Part shown: positions 12,765 through 25,557 of the stretch, piece after piece
Numbering within the stretch: the stretch's first letter is position 1
How the letters are laid out: each line of letters opens with the position of its first letter
Assembly: GCF_032854445.1 (NCBI RefSeq)
Contig: NC_088295.1
Span: 83,374,644-83,438,643 of the forward strand
Length of the DNA: 64,000 nucleotides
Direction: 5' to 3'
Origin: Liolophura sinensis
Lineage: Eukaryota; Mollusca; Polyplacophora; Chitonida; Chitonidae
Notes under the pieces: generated by a model
Told to the model about the DNA's origin: nothing
The model's input: the letters and a program-made list of their open reading frames with translations, nothing else
Database searches by the model: none
Position numbers and translations under genes: made by a program

Positions 12765-14191
12765 ACATAATGGCAGATTTGTTGATTAAAGATGACATTT
12801 AGCCCTATCTGGCTTGGAAGAGGGGTGAGATATAGGGCCGAGAAGCACGGCATCAACAATTTTCTTTGCAATCAGAAAACGACACAAGACATAAACTTAA
12901 GGATGCTAGAGTGTTTTGTAACATGTTTTTGTATGTTAAACCTGGAGACCTGTCTGCTTTACTGCTGCACGCACAATTTCATCTCTTAAGAACGAATATT
13001 CTGACATCTATGAAACAACGTTCTGGTTGGAACGCTCTGGAAGTAATTAGTGTATCCCTGGAAAATCTTCCAGTGATGGTTACATGTTAATCACAAGCAC
13101 CTTTGGAAAGTACAGTCATGGCTTTGTCACGTCTTTTAAAATGCTACTGAACTAGCAGTAATGTTACATTTTTATAATTATCCATGTTCAAGTCCTGTTA
13201 CCTGATGTTGCCTGATGTCCAGCGCTCGTGGTAGAATGTTCCACCAATCTAATCTTCTCGAATCGAATCTAATTCAAGGACACCGCTCCATTTGCAAAGT
13301 AGTGTCTTCAACAACGAATGATATATCCGTTAAGAAATAATTTACTTTAGGGTCCATTCAATTAATGCATTTATGGAACAAGTATGCCTGAGCATTTTAA
13401 TGAAGTAGTTTAGCAGTCTGCATTTATCAAGTGGCAAAAACCTTATGCGATACCACTGTTCACAATATGGTCAGAAAAGGCAACTGTCAGTGTTTTAGAG
13501 GCAATTTACTAGGTTGTAAAAACGTGAAAAAAAGAAACATTGCGTCTGACATACACACCAAAATAGTGTGTTTTCCCTTTTTTGTGTTTACTTGTTGTTT
13601 TTTGACATTTACACTCTGCACAGAGTATAACGAAATAATTTAATTCTTAATCTTATTAAGTGTTTGGAGATACTTTCAATTACCATCATTCTTGATTGAA
13701 AGTCAAAAAATGTGATCAAAAATATGCTGTGACATTGTAGTTTTCAGACATGTTGATCACAGGTGAGGAAATGACAGGGACGTTTACTTACCTCAGCTAA
13801 TGTACCATAAGTCACTGAAATGATGGGTGTAAATAAAAGAAGTACACAGCAGGGCATTTAAACCATTGATAAACTGTTATCAACTCAGCTGAAAGCCTTG
13901 CCAAACTTACATGTATTGCACAGGTCAGCTGAATATTCAGTTAATACAGTATATAACCAAAATGTGGGCTGCTGAATTTTTTTGCTTCATAAACAATACA
14001 AACCACCCTTTCAAACTGGTCTGATTATATTATTAACTGAGAACTGTCCACGGTATATTGAGGTTTCCCTTGATTTTGAAATTTGCGCATGTTAAAAGGT
14101 GACTTTTCATTTATCAACATGTGTGATAAAGCTACCATTGCAGAATAGCTATCATGCCTTAATTTACTCCTACTGACCCTATAAACATGTC

Positions 14192-14366
14192 GGGGGCCTC
14201 CGTGGCTCAGTTGGCTAGCGTGCTAGCGCAGTGTAATGACCTAGGAACCTCTCGCCAATGCGGTCGCTGTGAGTTCAAGTCTAGCTCATGCTGGCTTCCT
14301 TTCCGGCCTTACGTGGGAAGGCCTGGCAGCCACCTGCGAATGGTCTTGGGTTTTCCCCGGGTTATG
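14192..14366 (+). mobile_element. SINE family A with intact head but no 3' tail
   Basis: Begins GGGGCCTCCGTGGCTCAGTT, with A box TGGCTCAGTTGGCTAGCG and B box GAGTTCAAGTC both clear. It stops after TTTTCCCCGGGTT, without the TATTCTTGAGTACGG block or the AAAT tail. Loss of the 3' end is unusual for a retroposon and points to a later deletion. Confidence 0.9.
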
Positions 14367-15116
14367 TTTTAGCACAAAATATTGATAGTCGTATGTCTGC
14401 GTGTATTTATTCTAAAAGCTAATAACCAAAATTTTCCAAAAGATGTTAGCGTTCAAATGTTCATTATTTAAGCTGAAAAAGGTCCCACAGATTTTTAATA
14501 TTCGTCTTGGATATTTCTGAGTGATAATTAATTTCGAAACATTTAGGAGACTGATATTCTTTTACTAATCTTTTTAAAAATATAAAAACTATACATGACC
14601 GTTTTTACATAAATATTCAGATAAACGCGTGTCAAATTTCAAAGCATTATGTTGTAAAAGAAAAAGACAAAATGAGAATAGACTTACTTCTGTAGAATTT
14701 AAATTATATTGCTAGCATAAACTGGTGCGTTGTCTTGAAAATCCTAAGCAATATATTTATAAACCTGTCCCCCGATGACCCGGTGGGGTGAAGAAGGTTG
14801 TTGTTTGTGTTAACCTGTATATAGGACCCACGTTAAACGACGTTAAACCCCAAGCTTACATACATAAGAAGAAGTGGTGCCCAGCTGATGGCAAATGGTA
14901 GCAGGAAGCAGAAACATTTTCCAGAGGCAGGCCTTTTCGCAATCACCCTCAGTGAGTTAAACCCCGAAATTGTGTGCACCTAAGAAAACACGTCTTCCTT
15001 GGCCCATATCTTTTCAATTTAAATTCTGTTTATATCTTTAATTGAGCGGAAAGTTAAAATGGAGGACCGGAATGTGAAATGAAATTTCTAGCATTCTTTA
15101 TATCTGATGTGCTACG

Positions 15117-15440
15117 ATCCGTAATGTACAGTCACGTGAAAAGTTACCTGAGCCAGGTAAAGTCATAGAACGGAAGTTAATATATGCATAATTTATAACC
15201 AGTGATGTACAGCCGCTTTGAACGTTACCGGAGCCAAGTATTCGAGTAGATCCACAGTTGAGTTTAATATACACGTAGTGTGGCTCTGTTTTGGCATCTA
15301 TTTTGCTATCAACATGGATTCATAGCTCGAAACTTTATATACGGTCAGTCATAACCTTTGTTATTCGGCCACGTGGCATGTTATCTGAGCTAGGTAAAGT
15401 CATGCTGCGAAACTTAATACGTGGTCTGACGTAATATGTG
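15117..15440. repeat. Degenerate 80-120 bp repeats with a GAGCCAGGTAAAGTCAT core
   Basis: At least three copies of a loose unit: TGTACAGYCACGTG, then ACCTGAGCCAGGTAAAGTCA, then a CGAAACTTAATAT end. Related copies occur at 22050-22560, downstream of copy 2 of the dispersed repeat. The 12-16 kb and 21.6-23 kb parts of the intron may therefore be old duplicates of each other. Confidence 0.65.
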
Positions 15441-17726
15441 AAGTGAGGTCAACTATTTTGGTAAAATAGTAAAAATAAAACTAATATATTTCTCAGTTTA
15501 AATATTTAAAAAGAGGTTAAATTTCAGTAACAATGACTGTTTTAATCACGTCGGCTTAGTCTTTAGATGTACAAATGAGTTTGGGTCAATCCTATATACT
15601 ATTAATAATATCTGAGGATTGACTTAAACTGCAGTGAGTCGAATTTTATCCCCCAGGATAAATGCGCCAGGTACACCGGACAACTTACTCTGGCGGGTTT
15701 TTGTGTCCATCATTTTTTCTCTGATATAGAGCAACAGTTGATATTTGGTGCAGGGAAGTAGGTATATAATTCGCCGGTTTCCGGAAGTTCACTTACGGAT
15801 GTATAAACGAGTCTAAACATGGCTTCATTGCGATCTGACCTTCCGCAAAGTTAAAGCATAGCGAGGTGGTAGATGTAGACTGTTGCAGCTAGCCCTAGAA
15901 CAGTGCTAAAATTACTGCGAATGAATAAAAAACGGGAGGGTGAATACGGGCCTTCATTTTGACGGATTTGTTATAAAGGTCGGATAAAGAAGATAAAGAA
16001 GACTACTTATGGACCAGGTGTTGGCAATCATTGACGGTATTGTTGAAGTAATTATTATTTCGTTGGAAATGTGATGGTCAGTGGTGGACAACCTGCCTCC
16101 AATGAAAATTTTTCTCGTACTAAATACGCAGGATTACGGGGCTTTTCACTCGTGTCAAGTAACCAGGTGTCTTTTGACATAGCTTCGGTACGATAGATTG
16201 GAATGGTGTTTGGTGGAGAGAGCAACACGGGGTCACGTGTAACAACAAATTTAAGTGATTTAAGGGAGTACAGAAACAGTAAGTATCGGTGGCGTGGAAA
16301 ACATTGATACTCCACAGGTTTCGGTCATACCTATGTTGCTGATTTTTTGTGATCAGAAACAAAGCCCATAAAATAATCGTTGCTTGATTATTTGTGAATA
16401 GAAATAAAACCTATGAGTTCATAATGGCTAGGTTTAAGCTGGGTGTCACAAGAGTCAGCTGCACGAGCCGCATTTTGACGAATATGGTGTTGAATGCTGT
16501 GCCGGCCATGGGTTTATAAAAGAACTGGTAAATTTATTGGCAACTGAAGGGTTATTTATAGTAGAAGACAATTTGGTTTTGCCAGAAACTCAAATGATGC
16601 ATGTAACGCCACAACAAACTCAACAAATACTGTATTTGTCTGTGATGTGATGAGTGCCGCCCTTGTGACGGGTGTTCTGTATGTATTAGAAAACCGCAGG
16701 TAAAATGGACAAAACTCACAACAAATCACTTGCTGCCAACATACTGCGACAGTATGTATGGAAATCATTCTAGTTCGTCTGTCATCTGACATGCTTGCCT
16801 GTCATTATGGGGTTCGACAATTTCTGTTCAAATATAGATTTCCTGTAAATGAATGTTTATTTGATTAGTTCTGTTGTTTGAATCATTAACATCCATGTCC
16901 CTCATAGATTCAAAACAGTGGGCAGTTTATAATGCTATTTACACATGATAATGCCGGGCCCAGTCTTTCCACATTAAATTAGATTATTTTTTTACAGAAA
17001 TGAACAACTTTATCATCAAAATGTGAAAAACATGCAAATAAGATTGACTTCTATCGCTATAAAAATGTTGGACATGATGATTTGGAACTTCATTAATGTT
17101 CTTTCAGCATAATCCATTTCCCTAAAATTGAGTTTTAAAACGTAAAGACTAAACGGCACATCATTTAAGTCTCTTCTGGTGTTTGTTCTCTTTTCTGTGT
17201 GGCCTCACAATTATTTTTGTTCTTGCCTACAATAGACGATGACCTTATTGATATTATACAGGTATTCAAGCTTTATGGTCTATTCCGGAGTTTTCACATT
17301 AAGTTTGTTTTTGTGCCTTATTTTCCAGGAAACTATATACGCACTGTACACTTTCCCTACTTTAAGAGGTGTTTTACTGCTGGTTTGGTGAGTCCTCAGT
17401 TGTGATCATGTTTTCCCGCTACATCTCTACAAAAGCATCTTGTCATTTGTGCTATAACATGAAAAGATCACAATTACATGATTTCTTTTCAGTTATCTTT
17501 GTTTGTAAACATATTTATTTTCATTTGCATACAGAGTATGTCATATATACGCTTGTATCGTGTAACATTCACATTAACGTACGTGTATCATTAAATTTGT
17601 TTAGTTTTGTTAAAAAGCTAAACTATACTTTGTTATTATTTAAGAAATTATGTTAACAGTAACTAAGCACAGATTAATTGTTTACAGAATATATGTACAT
17701 CACACACAACCACTTTTTCCTATTTA

Positions 17727-17808
17727 CCCTCACCATATTACCGGCCGCTGTTGCATGTAAGTGAAATATTCTTCAGTAAGGCGTAACACACCAATCAAAT
17801 AAATACAT
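17727..17808 (+). mobile_element. 5'-truncated SINE family A
   Basis: Only the last part remains: a CTCACCATATTACCGGCCGC relic, GTGAAATATTCTTCAGTAAG, then CACCAATCAAATAAATAC. Confidence 0.85.
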
Positions 17809-18514
17809 ACACGCCATCAAACATGTACGTAAATGTAGGTCAGTGACCGTCATGGTATGCTACATCGTCTCATCAAGAGTTAAAATAATATAACCTGTAC
17901 ATAAAATCAAAAAGTATCTGAATACAGGGGAAATAAACAGAGAAATAAATTAGTTGAGGTTAAATACAGTTGCTCAGAGCAGCTCTACTTTTCTGCAACC
18001 CTGAACATCCACTTGTATCGATCTATGCGTGCTTGCGCCAGTTGGTGACGTTTGCTCATGACACCATGCTTTTGTCAAACTTTTCAACGTAAACTGTTCA
18101 TGTAGGTCGACTTTGTGTAGTTGGACCCAGCTGTCTGTGACCGCTAGTCGACTTACGCTTGGGGTTAGTGTTTATCCGTTGCTTACAGGCTACATGGAGT
18201 AGTGTTTATTTCATGCTTCACGGTAGTCAATGCAACAGATCAGATTTTGAGTAAATCTTTGTTTCAAAACGCAAATTGCGTTATTTAGCAAATCTAAGTT
18301 GCAGGGAAGTAACAATTAATTGAATGAACCGTATGGTGCCATCTGATCGCTTTCTATATTGTTATTATTGTGCAGAGACATTGCCCATCGAAGCATTTTG
18401 TCCCATTCTATGCCTTCTTGACAATAAGGTGACATATTTACGAATTTGTTGTAACTTTTTATGTACTTTGCTTCCCAAATACTATAATGTGCAGGATTTC
18501 CTATTTATGTTATG

Positions 18515-18762
18515 TTATTTATTTATTTATTTATTTAACTGATTGGTGTTTTACGCCGTACTCAAGAATACTTCCCTATACCACGGCGGCCAGCATTATG
18601 GTAGGTGGAAACCGGGCAAAGCCCCGGGGAAACCCACGACCATCCGCAGGTTGCTGACAAAGTTACCCACGTACGGCCGGAGAGGAAGCCAGCATGAGCT
18701 GGACTTGAACTCACAGCGACCGCATAGGTGAAAGACTCTAGGGTTATTACGTTGCGCTAGCC
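18515..18762 (-). mobile_element. SINE family A, nearly full length
   Basis: Read in reverse it has the AAATAAATAAAT tail, the TATTCTTGAGTACGGCG block, the complete central region and the tRNA-like B box. The first part of the head breaks down near 18762, so the A box is poor. Confidence 0.93.
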
Positions 18763-19931
18763 ATACTGCCAGAATGGCTCGGCTAGACTTTCTAACATTA
18801 TATTTTTATTACCTGTGCACTGCGGTCACGGCATATGTGCCTACTGTAGTGATATATTCACACATCCTTATTACTATAGGTTGTACAGACATTTCTCAAA
18901 ACTATTCTGTGAGGAGTCGGGATTTGGAAATTCCTGCATGCTTGTGTCTTTGTCAAATGTTACATGTGTATGAAGGCGGGCGCAATGTAGCGGTATCTTT
19001 TTCATCACGTTTTTAGCAATGTGAGATGGCAAAAGACTGTACATCAAAATTGTCTACGTACATGCTATTACATGTACAGGAAATGGAGATGAGCCATTTG
19101 CAAATGGCAATTTTAATGATACATTGGGGCCTGTTGTGGCTGTTGAAAGGCAAACACATTCTGAACATTGTCGGCTAACACTGTATAAGGTTTCTCTCGT
19201 GGTCCGCAACGTTGAAGATTTTCATCACCGCACTTTCTGTGTTAATGAAATAAATTAAGTCTAGGAAAACGATACAAAAGGCCTATATTATACAGCACAT
19301 TTTAGAATAAACTACGTCCCGATTTATTGTATAAGTTCTATTTCTACCCCGCGTGGGGCTTTCTCAGTCCAGACTGGAACAACAAGTATGTTGTTTGTAG
19401 TAGAATGACCGAACTCCCTTATTTGGTAGATTATCTGGACTGAACAACTTGAGAGGAAATTATACCACATTAAGGGCAACCAGGCACGAATAGCAGCTTG
19501 GTATGGACTGCAACAGTAGGTTTATAGACATCGGCCAAAAATGCCATAGCTAAGATAATAGAAGGTTGGAATGAAGTGCGACCCCGTCTGAAAGGCAGGT
19601 GCTTTTATATGTAAGTATGTTATATCTTATCCAAACATAAACAACTGTTGGTCCGGTAACTCAAGGAAACGACCATGCCAAACAACACTAAAATATCCAA
19701 GTGGCTAGAAAAGGGATCGTGAAGACCGAGTCTTTATGTAACGAGACCCCAAAGCAAATAATTCAAATTAGTGGGGGCTAGTAGAATAACGTTGTGTTTA
19801 GTGAAGGATGAAAGGCAAATGTTTAGGTGAGGAGGAATGAAAATAAAAAAACAATTGTGGCATCCACATACTCCTTTTAGTCCTGTTTGATGAATGAAGG
19901 TGGTTTCTCCAGGGTATTTTCCCGAGTAACA

Positions 19932-20026
19932 TTTATTTGTTTCTTACTTGATTGGTGTTTTACGCCGTACTCAAGAATATTTCACTTATACGACGGCGGC
20001 CAGCATTATGATGGGAGGAAACCGGG
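19932..20026 (-). mobile_element. 5'-truncated SINE family A
   Basis: Holds the tail, the TATTCTTGAGTACGGCG block and GGCCAGCATTATGATGG, broken at the ACCGGGCCC end. No clear target-site duplication was found. Confidence 0.9.
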
Positions 20027-20151
20027 CCCTCCCACAATTTAACAATTTAATATCCAAAAGCATATGATTTGTACATACTTTTATAAAAAAATTCTCAAAA
20101 TGGGTACCAGTTGCCAGGGCTATCTTCATCACATGTTGAACATCAGCATTA

Positions 20152-20627
20152 GTAAGTCCCAAGGATACGTAAGTCCCCATGATGTGTAAGTCCCCATGAT
20201 GTGTAAGTCCCCAGGACACGTAAATCCCATGATACGTAACGTACCCAGGATGTCCGACACCCCCAGGATTAGTAAATTTTCTAGCATGCGTGTCCACAGG
20301 ATTCGTCAGTCCCCAAGATTAGTAAGTTCTCCAGGGTGCGTGAGTTACTATATTGTACAACAGTTCCCTGGATACGTAAGTTCTCCAGGGTGGGTGAGTT
20401 ACCAGATTGTACAACAGTTCCCTGGATACGTTAGTTCTCCAGGGTGCGCGAGTTACCAGATTGTACAGCAGTTCCCTGGATACGTAAGTTCTCCAGGGTG
20501 CGTGAGTTACCAGATTGTACAGCAGTTCCCTGGATCGTAAGTTCTCCAGGGTGCGTGAGTTACCAGATTGTACAACAGTTCCCTGGATACATAAGTTCTC
20601 CAGGGTGCGTGAGTTACCAGATTGTAA
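20152..20627. repeat. Intronic minisatellite: irregular 17-18 bp part, then 54-bp units
   Basis: From 20152 the sequence repeats AAGTCCCCAGGATACGT-like words irregularly. From 20326 it settles into a 54-bp unit with starts at 20326, 20380, 20434, 20488, 20541 and 20595; one unit is 53 bp. Because 54 is divisible by three, long ORFs appear on both strands, encoding 18-residue repeats, and the 53-bp unit shifts the frame. Every regular unit joins ...GGATAC to GTAAGT or a near variant. Confidence 0.95.
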
Positions 20628-21019
20628 AAATATCACCATAGCCATGAAACGCGTTAAACATCTACTAGATTTATTTGTGAAGCCGTGACAGTACAAAAAT
20701 TTTAATGTTCTTAGTATTTTGTTTGCTGTTTTCTATCAAGAGAATGGGCTTTCTGATGTAATACATGTATTTTAGAGTACACATGTAATGTAATGCTGTT
20801 TTATTTGCTGTTATTGTCTTTCTTTCATGTCAAGACACCCAGACATTCAAGTGTTCACCCCAACGAAAAAGGGTACAAGTCCATAAGACAATGCATGTGT
20901 AACTAGTCGGAGTGTTCTATATATAACAATGACACCATCCATTTGTATTACTAAACGACCCCATGGTTTTAAACCCCCATGGTTTCAGACCGCATCGAGA
21001 TCAAAATCGGATCGGATGA

Positions 21020-21242
21020 TACCAAAGACTTTTAAATGGTATTTGTTGCTGCCTCGCCTGGCGCTCAGCACTGAGAGGTCAGAGCAAGGAAACATGACTG
21101 GTGGACCCATTGTCAATGGGACTAGGTGGGGTGTCTGGTGTCTTCGATATGATACTTCAGTGGCAGCAGCACTTGGCGGCATAGATTAGCTCTGCTACAA
21201 GAACCTACAGGATATGTATACACACCTAACGACTGCTTGGTT
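21020..21242 (+). mobile_element. SINE family C, head missing
   Basis: Shows the C body in order: ACCAAAGACTTTTAAATGGT, CTGCCTCGCCTGGCGCTCAG, AACATGACTGGTGGACCC, and the end CACCTAACGACTGCTTGG. The same blocks occur at 27470-27662 and, reversed, at 58001-58180. Confidence 0.75.
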
Positions 21243-21639
21243 TCAGGACTGCTTTGGAATGCAGGCGTATTAACTGGAGCCAGCGATAGAAGTTTACTGT
21301 TCCCCAGGCACAAGCTCATAGTTGGGGAGAAGCTAATCTTTCTTATGCACTGATTCATCTTTGCGCAGAGCCACAGACTCCTTCAAATAGGCCCCATTCT
21401 ATTAACAGCAGGCAGCAATGCTTGTCTTATGAATCTCATCTAAGCTTCTTGTCTCTCGCATTGATGGATTAAGCCGTGTCCTTTTAATTTGCAGCCTAGG
21501 GATACAGTTAGGACAGTACAAGTAATGAAATTCACAATGATATCCGTCCGACTTCATGTTGTGATTCCGAAAACAGAAATAAGCACCCGAATTAAGAGTG
21601 CTTATCCGAGATCACAACGTCTCGGCTGTGCTGATGTAT

Positions 21640-22030
21640 TCCATGTGAAAAAATAATGAGCTAATTTTTTATTAATCCTAAGTACAGACTGTTTCAGACG
21701 GGTTTGAAAGATCTGCATGGGGTTGTTGTACAGTTTCCGGTCAGTATGCACCAACTGGATCCAGTTCGAGTCTTCCTGTAAAAGAGGTTTTTTGCGTAGT
21801 GTCCGCAGCCGATGAAAAGAACTTTTTTTAATTTTGTACGACAGGCAATTTTCTCCGTTTCCCTCTCGGGTATTAGTTTCGGTCGAAAATATTGTGCACA
21901 CTTAGTAGGTTTACTATGCTGATCTATGAATATACGAGGAGCGACCTATCGGCACACAGATGAAACGCATTGGGAAATCTGTTAAACCAAAGGCCGGAGA
22001 ACAGTGTGATCGATTTCTGGTCATGAAATG
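21640..22030. repeat. Old dispersed repeat, copy 2
   Basis: Collinear with 12060-12455 (see that entry). It is followed at 22050-22560 by the GGTAAAGTCAT-type repeats, which are interrupted by a family A SINE. Confidence 0.75.
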
Positions 22031-22049
22031 TGATGTATTCACTGGACAT

Positions 22050-22560
22050 GTTTATAACAACGTGGTAAAGTCATAGTGGAACACTTAATATCTGCTCTGT
22101 TATCACCCGTGACGTACAGCCACTTGCCATGTCTACCTGAGCCAAGTAAAGTCGTAGTTCATAACTTAATATCTTACTAGACATAGCCCAGGTTGGGGTG
22201 GAATGAGGGGGATCTCCGTGGCCGAGTCGCAAGTAAGAACATTGGCTCAGGATCCTCTCAGATGCAGTCTCTGTGAGTTCAAGATCAGCTCATGCTTGCT
22301 TCCTCTCCTGCCGTACGTGGGAAGGTCTGTCAGCAACCTGTGGATGGTCGTGAATTTCCCCGGTTCCTGCCAGGTTTCTACTCACCATAATCCTGGCCAC
22401 CGTCGTATAACTGAAATGGAAGTACCGCGTAAAACATCAGTCAGCTGACTAAATATATGGCATGGTAACTGAGTCAGGTAAAGTCATCAGTGCGTCTGAC
22501 ATAAACAGTGATGTACTGACATTTGGCCCCTTACCCGAGTCATTTGATGTAGCGGAACTA
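22050..22560. repeat. GGTAAAGTCAT-type degenerate repeats, second locus
   Basis: Four loose copies with cores GGTAAAGTCATAGTGGAACA, GAGCCAAGTAAAGTCGTAG, GAGTCAGGTAAAGTCATCAG and CCGAGTCATTTGATGTAG. The family A SINE at 22207-22455 sits between the second and third copies. Confidence 0.7.
22207..22455 (+). mobile_element. SINE family A, full-length but diverged
   Basis: Head GGGGATCTCCGTGGCCGAG, B-box region GTGAGTTCAAGATCAGC, core and a worn tail ending near CAGCTGACTAAATA. The TATTCTTGAGTACGG block is reduced to GGAAGTACCGCG. It lies inside the GGTAAAGTCAT repeats. Confidence 0.88.
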
Positions 22561-25039
22561 ATGTATTTAATACAAATGCAGGTAAAATGTCAGTAAAGAA
22601 AACCTGTATTAATTATATTAGCGTAATTTTTCCATTTCTAAAAGATCCTTATTTATCAACCAGTCATCTGACTGGTCACCAGTGCTCGTTAAACCTACCT
22701 ACAGCAAGGTCAAGGCTGTTTGGGATGACCTACACAGCAACAAACCGGGTATTTTATGAAATAAGCCATTCGTAAATTTTAAACCTCCACTTGTTAGCGT
22801 CTGTGGCTGGAAATACGCCGTTTAAATACTGATGTTGAATTTGTTTCAACAACATGTTTTTGTTGGATAATTTGTGAATGGAAGTAAACCCTTGATAAAA
22901 ACTTATAACTGGTGTTATTGCCGACAAAATTATACGATTCTTTTTGTACATCTTCCCTCAGAAAAAGCATTCCAATACATTTGAACGCATTTCGAAAATG
23001 CAGGTTTGCTTAACGCATAGGACAAACCATGTATTCTTAAGATCCTCTCTCATATTCTTGTGCGCGACACGATCCCAAAACAGTGATGCTGAATTTCCCG
23101 CCCTATATTTAATTTGTTTCAGTTGTTATGACAATTAATAGGCACTTTTAGGCACGATTTTTAGCTGAATTATCAAATTTCAAAATATCTTTGTCAGTTC
23201 TGAGGAGGCCATATAAAATGCCAAATGCTATGCATCTACGATTAACATGGAGTTTTCATCTAAATAACAGATTCTTTCTTACGAAATAATTTGTTACCTT
23301 GGACGCCTGAAACAGTTAACAAACCCAGTGTTAAGTTTATCATGGCAGAGAGCAGTAAGTATAATAACCATCAAGGTTAGAACTTGAACTTTCACAGCTT
23401 TTGTCCTGGTAAATCGAACATTTTCTCTTACACAAAAAAGGCTTTCTGTAATTTGATGTTTGTTCGATATTTCAGTGGCTCATATTGCTATTTTCTACAT
23501 CCTGGTGCATCACATCTTGTAGGTGTAGGATGTGTTTACTCGCCCATGGTTCGATTCTTCTTCGGTATGACTTCACAACCACCTTTCTCTGTGCTTAGCT
23601 ACATGTATGTCTGAGCATCGGTTTGCGACATTTACCTTTGCCTGATATTAATGTCCGAAATATATGCAAAGTTTCATGTGGTGGCTTGTAATTTTATACA
23701 CACTGTATAAAATCTATTTCATGATTCAGTTGCAACTTCAAAAAGCTCCGTTGTCCATGGTAATTAGGCTATCACCTGTTACTAATTATAATTGTTTGTC
23801 ATAGATAAAAAATATCCAAAATAACACACTGACTAATGGGCATTTACCAAGCTGTACTAGGGAACGTACGCTAGATTAGATTATTCACGTACGTTCAGTG
23901 GTTTCCGTTCCAATTTCGAACATGAAACTGAAATACCAAGTACCTGAATCGGTATAGGTTTAACAACAGTATAATTCTATTGATTCCTTGATTTGTAAGT
24001 TCACAGGATACATAAATTAGTAGGGTGCGTAACACTTCCTTAGGTAGATTACAGTTTCCGGAATATGAAACCCTCCGTTTCTTGACACTCAGAAGGATGA
24101 ATATGTCGGACAAAACTATTGTATTGTTAAATGCATAATAGATCTATTCCTATAAACTGGAACAAAAAGTCAGTTCAAGTCTTAATTCTTATTCTAACTA
24201 TTTCTTATTGCCGTTTAGTGTGTACATGTTTGACGTACTACTGCTTTATGCCAATTATTGTCTTCCCCGTCATTTCAACGAACGGAGACATCTGTGTTGA
24301 CGGCAATGGTACTGTACCAAAGTCATCGTCGTATAGGCTCTCCCCCCCCTTGCAAGTCCCTAACTTGGACTATCATCTGCTAAACTGTACGTTACACGTG
24401 TAAGCAGTTCCAAATTCCCATGTGACAATTACACAATACAAAAATATGTTGCTTATTTGAATTGCATAAGATGCATATTGCCTTCGCACACTAAGCTATC
24501 GTTTCGCGAAGTGTACAACTAGATTACGATCTCCTGCTTTCCCTGACTAATCCATATCATCTGTATATGAGATAAAATACTGCAGACATTCCAGTTCAGA
24601 TTTCCAGTTGTCAGCTTGTCAAAACCAGACCGAGTTTCCAAAAGGTCATCGATTGCGAGAATCACAGAATCCTGTTCCTCCATTGTTGTATTACTGCTGA
24701 GTGACCCAGGACACCGGGCGTAAGGAGATTGCATAAGTTCAGAACAGCGTCTTTCACTTGTGAACAAAGCCTTGGCAGGGGACATTTACGTCACTTGTAC
24801 ACTTCTTATGCCGTGTACAGACGAAGAGGCTTATGAAAGCTTGGAAAACACGCCGATATTTCTAATTCGTTCTTCCATTAAACGAGATAGGAACCAGAGA
24901 TGTGGCTTAACAACACGAAGCGACCAAGGAATGTTACGTTCGAAAGCTAAAAATGGAGTTGCAATCATACATGCACCAAACATACGTGATTTAGGCAGTT
25001 CGAATTAAAACACAACAACCAAGGAAGAGCAAAAGCATA

Positions 25040-25557
25040 CAGTCTTATAGTCAGCAGCATGCAATCGTACGGTTTGTCACAACAACGTGCAATCGTACGG
25101 TTTGTCCAGTCTCACAGTGTGTCACAACAGCATACGGTCGTACAATTCGTCACAACAGCATGCAATCGTACAGTTCTCCATGCAGTCTCACATTTCGTCA
25201 CGACAGCATACAGTCTTACAGTCTGTCACAATAGCATACCGTCGTACAGTGTGTCACAACAGCATACCGTCGTACAGTGTGTCACAACAACATGCAGTCT
25301 TACAGTGTGTCACAACAGCATGCAGTCTTATACTTCGTCACAGCAGCACGCATTATTACAGTTCATCACAACTGCATGCAGTCTTACAGTTTGTCACAAC
25401 ATCATGCAATCGTACAGTTTGTCACAACATCATGCAATCGTACAGTTTGTCACAACAGCGTGCATTTGTACAGTTCGTCAAAACAGCAATCGTACAGTTC
25501 GTCATGCAGTTTTACCGTTCGTCACAACAGCATGCAATCGTAGAAGTTTTCAAAATT
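25040..25557. repeat. Intronic 28-bp minisatellite, about 18 copies, three frames open
   Basis: Unit close to CATGCAATCGTACAGTTTG + TCACAACAG, repeated from 25040 to 25557 with point changes and a few length variants. A 28-bp period shifts frame at each unit, so one short peptide cycle is read in all three + frames and three overlapping long ORFs appear. The ORFs follow from the repeat containing no stop word; there is no dibasic cleavage pattern or signal peptide. Confidence 0.95.

Noticed and set aside
20196-20696. Long ORFs on both strands through the 54-bp array as coding
   Set aside because: Openness on both strands follows from a 54-bp period. One unit of 53 bp breaks the frame, and there are no cleavage or domain features.
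24131-25008. Nested gene in the intron from neighbouring ORFs on both strands
   Set aside because: No domain match, no consistent strand, and no splice signals joining them.
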